From UBA11524 sp963590165 (GTDB lineage Bacteria > Bacillota > Clostridia > Christensenellales > Aristaeellaceae): DNA of 64,000 nt. The DNA is taken from the NCBI GenBank assembly GCA_963590165.1, contig CAVANO010000045.1, positions 62,001 through 126,000 of the forward strand, in the 5' to 3' direction. Shown here in pieces: positions 61,196 to 64,000 of this stretch. The notes under the pieces were generated by a model. The model was not told where the DNA came from and searched no databases. It worked only from the letters and a program-made list of their open reading frames with translations. Made by a program: the position numbers and the translations under genes. Each line of letters opens with the position of its first letter. Within the stretch, counting starts at the first letter, position 1.

Positions 61196-62842
61196 TTAAT
61201 ACATGCCGCCCATGCCAGCACCGCCGGCAGGAGCCGCGGGTTCGGGCGCAGGAATGTCCGCAACGAGCGATTCAGTCGTCAGAACCATCGCAGCAACGGA
61301 CGCAGCATTCTGCAGGGCAGAACGGGTGACCTTGGTCGGGTCGATGATGCCGCGTTCGATCATGTCGCAGTATTCATCGTTCAGCGCATCGTAGCCGTAG
61401 CCGACAACATCCTTTTCAGCGCCCTTCTTGGCGGTCTTGATGTTCTCGACGATGACGGAACCTTCGACGCCGGCGTTTGCAGCGATCTGACGGATCGGCT
61501 CTTCCAGCGCGCGCAGGATGATCTGTACACCGGTCTTTGCGTCGCCAGTGTATTCGGACAGCAGCGAAGCTACCTTATTCTGCACGCTCAGCAGTGCAAT
61601 GCCGCCGCCGGGGACGATGCCCTCTTCAGCCGCCGCACGGGTTGCTGCCAAAGCATCCTCGATGCGCAGCTTGCGTTCCTTCATCTCGACCTCGGTTGCG
61701 GCACCGACCTGGATGACTGCCACACCGCCGGCGAGCTTCGCCAGACGCTCCTGCAGCTTCTCACGGTCGTAGTCGCTGGTCGTCTCGGCAATCTGTGCAC
61801 GGATCTGACCGACACGCGCAGCGATTTCTTCCTTGCTGCCGGCACCATCGACGATGGTGGTGTTCTCCTTGTTGACCTTAACCTGACGTGCCTTGCCCAG
61901 CATGTCAACGGTGGCTTCCTTCAGCTCCATGCCGGTCTCGGAGGAGATGACGGTGCCGCCGGTCAGGATGGCAATGTCCTGCAGCATTTCCTTGCGGCGG
62001 TCGCCGAAGCCCGGTGCCTTGACCGCAACGCAGGTGAACGTGCCGCGCAGCTTGTTGACGACGAGCGTAGAGAGCGCCTCGCCCTCGACATCTTCGGCGA
62101 TGATGAGCAGCTTCTTGCCCATCTGCACGACCTGCTCCAGCAGCGGCAGAACCTCCTGAATGGCGGAGATCTTCTTATCAGTAATCAGGATCAGCGGATC
62201 ATCCAGCACAGCTTCCATCTTCTCGGTGTCGGTCACCATGTAAGCAGAAGCATAACCGCGGTCAAACTGCATGCCTTCGACGATGGTCATGCCGGTCGTC
62301 ATGGTCTTGCTTTCTTCAACGGTGATAACGCCGTCGGCACCGACCGTTTCCATTGCATCGGAAATCAGCTTGCCGATCGTTTCGTCAGCAGCGGAGTTCG
62401 CAGCGACGTTCGCGATAGCCTGCTTGCCATTGATCGGCTGGGACAGCTCGCGCAGACCTTCAACAGCTGCATCGGTTGCTGCCGCAATGCCCTTCTTGAG
62501 CACCATGGGGTTCGCACCGGCTGCCAGGTTGCGCAGACCTTCACGGATGATGGCCTGAGCCAGCAGGGTTGCGGTCGTGGTGCCGTCGCCGGCAACATCG
62601 TTCGTCTTAGTGGAAACTTCCTTAACAAGCTGAGCACCCATGTTCTCGAAGGGGTCTTCCAGCTCGATTTCCTTGGCGATGGTCACACCGTCGTTCGTGA
62701 TGAGGGGAGAGCCGAACTTCTTGTCCAGCACAACATTGCGACCCTTCGGACCAAGGGTGATTTTCACGGTGTCAGCCAGTGCGTTGACACCCTTCTCAAG
62801 GCTGCGGCGAGCCTGTTCGCCATACTGAATCTGCTTTGCCAT
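61196..62842 (-). CDS. groEL: 60-kDa chaperonin GroEL
   Basis: ATP-dependent protein-folding chamber. 548 residues, standard length; LGPKGRNVVLDKKFGSPLITNDGVTIAKEI (nucleotide site, quoted here as LGPKGRNVVLDK and ITNDGVTIAKEI), GDGTTTATLLAQAI, and the C-terminal GGM-type tail (GGAGMGGMY). ATG 62842 chosen with GAAAGGAAGG upstream; an ATG 21 nt earlier is spurious. 40 nt after groES; regulated by the CIRCE element at 63204. Confidence 0.98.
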   Translation of the reverse strand: MAKQIQYGEQARRSLEKGVNALADTVKITLGPKGRNVVLDKKFGSPLITNDGVTIAKEIELEDPFENMGAQLVKEVSTKTNDVAGDGTTTATLLAQAIIREGLRNLAAGANPMVLKKGIAAATDAAVEGLRELSQPINGKQAIANVAANSAADETIGKLISDAMETVGADGVITVEESKTMTTGMTIVEGMQFDRGYASAYMVTDTEKMEAVLDDPLILITDKKISAIQEVLPLLEQVVQMGKKLLIIAEDVEGEALSTLVVNKLRGTFTCVAVKAPGFGDRRKEMLQDIAILTGGTVISSETGMELKEATVDMLGKARQVKVNKENTTIVDGAGSKEEIAARVGQIRAQIAETTSDYDREKLQERLAKLAGGVAVIQVGAATEVEMKERKLRIEDALAATRAAAEEGIVPGGGIALLSVQNKVASLLSEYTGDAKTGVQIILRALEEPIRQIAANAGVEGSVIVENIKTAKKGAEKDVVGYGYDALNDEYCDMIERGIIDPTKVTRSALQNAASVAAMVLTTESLVADIPAPEPAAPAGGAGMGGMY

Positions 62843-62882
62843 AAATAAGAACCTTCCTTTCAATAAAACCTGTCAGCGCTGA

Positions 62883-63167
62883 TTACTCGACAATTGCCAG
62901 AATATCGCTCTGGCGGACAATAATCAGCTCTTCGCCGTCGATTTTGACTTCCGTGCCGGCATACTTGCTGTAGATAACCTTCTGGCCGACGGTCACCTGC
63001 ATGGTGATTTCCTTGCCGTCGACATTGCCGCCGGGACCCACTGCGATGACAACAGCCATCTGCGGCTTTTCCTTCGCGGCGCTGGTCAGAATCAGACCGG
63101 ACTTTGTCGTTTCCTCTGCTTCTACATTCTTGATGACAACACGGTCACCCAAAGGCTTAACGGTCAT
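62883..63167 (-). CDS. groES: 10-kDa co-chaperonin GroES
   Basis: Lid of the GroEL chamber, 94 residues. MTVKPLGDRVVIKNVEAEE, the mobile loop TTKSGLILTSAAKEKPQ and the C-terminal EELIIVRQSDILAIVE are typical. AAGGAGG site. First gene of the groESL operon. Confidence 0.98.
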   Translation of the reverse strand: MTVKPLGDRVVIKNVEAEETTKSGLILTSAAKEKPQMAVVIAVGPGGNVDGKEITMQVTVGQKVIYSKYAGTEVKIDGEELIIVRQSDILAIVE

Positions 63168-63203
63168 GAGATAAATCCTCCTTAACGTGCGTTCCTCAAG
63201 TTG

Positions 63204-63230
63204 TTAGCACTCATCAAAGTCGAGTGCTAA
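63204..63230. promoter_or_regulatory. CIRCE operator (HrcA site) of groESL
   Basis: Perfect CIRCE: TTAGCACTC-N9-GAGTGCTAA. It lies just downstream of the predicted start of transcription, in the groES leader. HrcA itself is not encoded in the window. Confidence 0.97.
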
Positions 63231-63242
63231 TCAACAGTGAGT

Positions 63243-63271
63243 ATTATGTACCAAAACGCCTCAATATGCAA
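63243..63271 (-). promoter_or_regulatory. Promoter of groESL
   Basis: Minus strand: TTGCAT (63271-63266), 17-nt spacer, CATAAT (63248-63243). Confidence 0.7.
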
Positions 63272-63338
63272 GCGAACATGTGTTCTAATTGCAAAAAAAT
63301 TTCTGTGCATCTTCACCCTGTACGCCTGATGAAAATTA

Positions 63339-63347
63339 TGCTACAAT
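63339..63347 (+). promoter_or_regulatory. Extended -10 promoter upstream of mutY
   Basis: TG-C-TACAAT at 63339-63347; predicted start near 63354. The -35 is poor. Confidence 0.55.
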
Positions 63348-63455
63348 TTTAGCGGATTCCGCAGCCATCCGGATGCAAAAAAACGCCGGTCGCTCCGCAG
63401 TTGCTGCTTCATGCAGATGCAAATGATTCGTTGAAGCTTATGCCTCTGGACTATG

Positions 63456-63491
63456 CAAGGAAAAAAGAGACGAAGTCTCCCTTGGTTTTTT
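63456..63491 (+). terminator. Terminator-like hairpin in the mutY leader
   Basis: GAGAC-GAA-GTCTC (63467-63479), extended by CAAGG/CCTTG across a six-A bulge, then G and TTTTTT (63486-63491). It ends 20 nt before the mutY start, so it may be an attenuator or the end of a small RNA of about 140 nt. Confidence 0.6.
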
Positions 63492-63511
63492 CGCATGTTA
63501 GGAGATGACTT

Positions 63512-64000
63512 ATGAGTCAATCGATTGCCGAACTTTTGCTCGATTGGTATGATGCCAATGCTCGTACCCTGCCGTGGCGAGGCAGCGTCACCCCTTATCA
63601 GACGTGGGTCAGCGAAACAATGCTCCAGCAGACGCGCGTGGAAACCGTTATGCATTATTATCCGCGCTTCATCAGGCAATTTCCGACAATTGAAGCCCTT
63701 GCATCAGCGGACGAAGCGGATGTCCTCAAGTGCTGGGAGGGAATGGGGTATTACTCCCGTGCACGCAATCTCCATCAGGCGGCACAGCAGGTCATGGCGG
63801 ACTTCAGCGGAACACTGCCGCAGAGCTCAGAGCAACTCCGGCAGTTGCGCGGTGTCGGCGCGTACACGGCAGGTGCCATCGCGAGCATCGCGTTCGGGCA
63901 GCGGACGGCGGCAGTTGATGGTAACGCGATTCGTGTCATCAGCCGTGTGCTGGGGATTCGTGAGAATGTCGGGATTCCGTCCGTTCGCAGGCAGCTTGAG
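63512..64000 (+). CDS. mutY: A/G-specific adenine glycosylase MutY, partial
   Basis: Removes adenine mispaired with 8-oxoguanine. The first 163 residues are visible and the gene runs off the window. PWRGSVTPYQTWVSETMLQQTRVETV (opening motif, seen as TMLQQTRVETV with the catalytic Glu), the helix-hairpin-helix LRGVGAYTAGAIASIAFG and the catalytic Asp in AAVDGNAIRVISR are present. ATG 63512 follows TAGGAGA. The iron-sulphur and C-terminal domains lie outside the window. Confidence 0.94.
   Translation, partial: MSQSIAELLLDWYDANARTLPWRGSVTPYQTWVSETMLQQTRVETVMHYYPRFIRQFPTIEALASADEADVLKCWEGMGYYSRARNLHQAAQQVMADFSGTLPQSSEQLRQLRGVGAYTAGAIASIAFGQRTAAVDGNAIRVISRVLGIRENVGIPSVRRQLE

Larger units (their letters stand above)
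63168..63511. other. Divergent intergenic region between groES and mutY
   Basis: This 344-nt gap holds CIRCE and the groESL promoter on the left, and on the right a mutY promoter with a structured leader of about 155 nt ending in a terminator-like hairpin. No other gene is supported. Confidence 0.6.

Noticed and set aside
61079..62848. 589-codon plus-strand frame
   Set aside because: Antisense shadow of groEL with no recognisable motifs.

Overview
The window is a G+C-rich, gene-dense bacterial chromosome segment with classic Firmicutes/Clostridia hallmarks: a CtsR-McsA-McsB-ClpC operon, a CIRCE-controlled groESL operon, RelA/Dtd/HemZ and MutS2 neighbourhoods, TTGACA/TATAAT-type promoters with 17-nt spacers, and strong AGGAGG-like ribosome binding sites. 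The peptide uptake operon, the pectin-type glycosidases and the exported flavin reductase fit an anaerobic gut or rumen Clostridium relative, possibly a Christensenellales-like lineage (inference, not shown). I saw no tRNA, rRNA, insertion sequence, prophage or CRISPR array.

Layout. 1-5.7 kb (minus): a five-gene oligopeptide ABC importer operon (oppBCDF, then the binding protein, cut by the window edge). 6.1-14.2 kb (plus): yugP-like protease, recJ, relA/spoT, dtd, an MBL-fold hydrolase and hemZ. 14.3-21.8 kb: cyclophilin, U32 peptidase, mutS2, then a two-component system. 22-26.3 kb: a fused RNase PH-dITPase, a phosphodiesterase, NAD synthetase and nrdR. 26.3-32.1 kb: gpmI, pgsA and a large membrane-anchored PQQ-propeller protein. 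32.2-36.8 kb: the CtsR-controlled proteostasis operon. 36.8-39.7 kb (minus): chorismate mutase, shikimate kinase, a ProB-like amino acid kinase and a serine hydrolase. 40-44.5 kb: galM, then two esterases with an ATP-grasp ligase, and a convergent GNAT. 44.6-47.8 kb: a SWIM-SNF2 helicase. 47.8-51.7 kb: divergent glycosidases, one a GH43-GH28 fusion. 51.7-55.4 kb: Sel1 protein, signal peptidase I, uvrC. 55.5-57.7 kb: exported FAD/FMN reductase. 58-60 kb: receiver-like protein plus SPFH/zinc-ribbon protein. 60-64 kb: twin-OB SSB-like protein with a possible small upstream gene, groESL, and the start of mutY.

The most unusual signals are: (i) a short repeat family with the core CACTTCG-N-C-Y-G-N-TTT and 5-bp hairpins with GAA/TTC loops, seen at three places (after relA, between pgsA and the PQQ gene, and inside the SPFH coding sequence), with compensatory changes in one stem; (ii) the esterase-esterase-ATP-grasp operon, which looks like an uncharacterised ligase system; (iii) a signal-less GH43-GH28 fusion; (iv) a ProB-like kinase embedded in an aromatic amino acid operon; (v) terminator-like hairpins placed directly in front of uvrC, mutY and the U32 peptidase gene. 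All positions and motifs were read by eye; no homology search was run.
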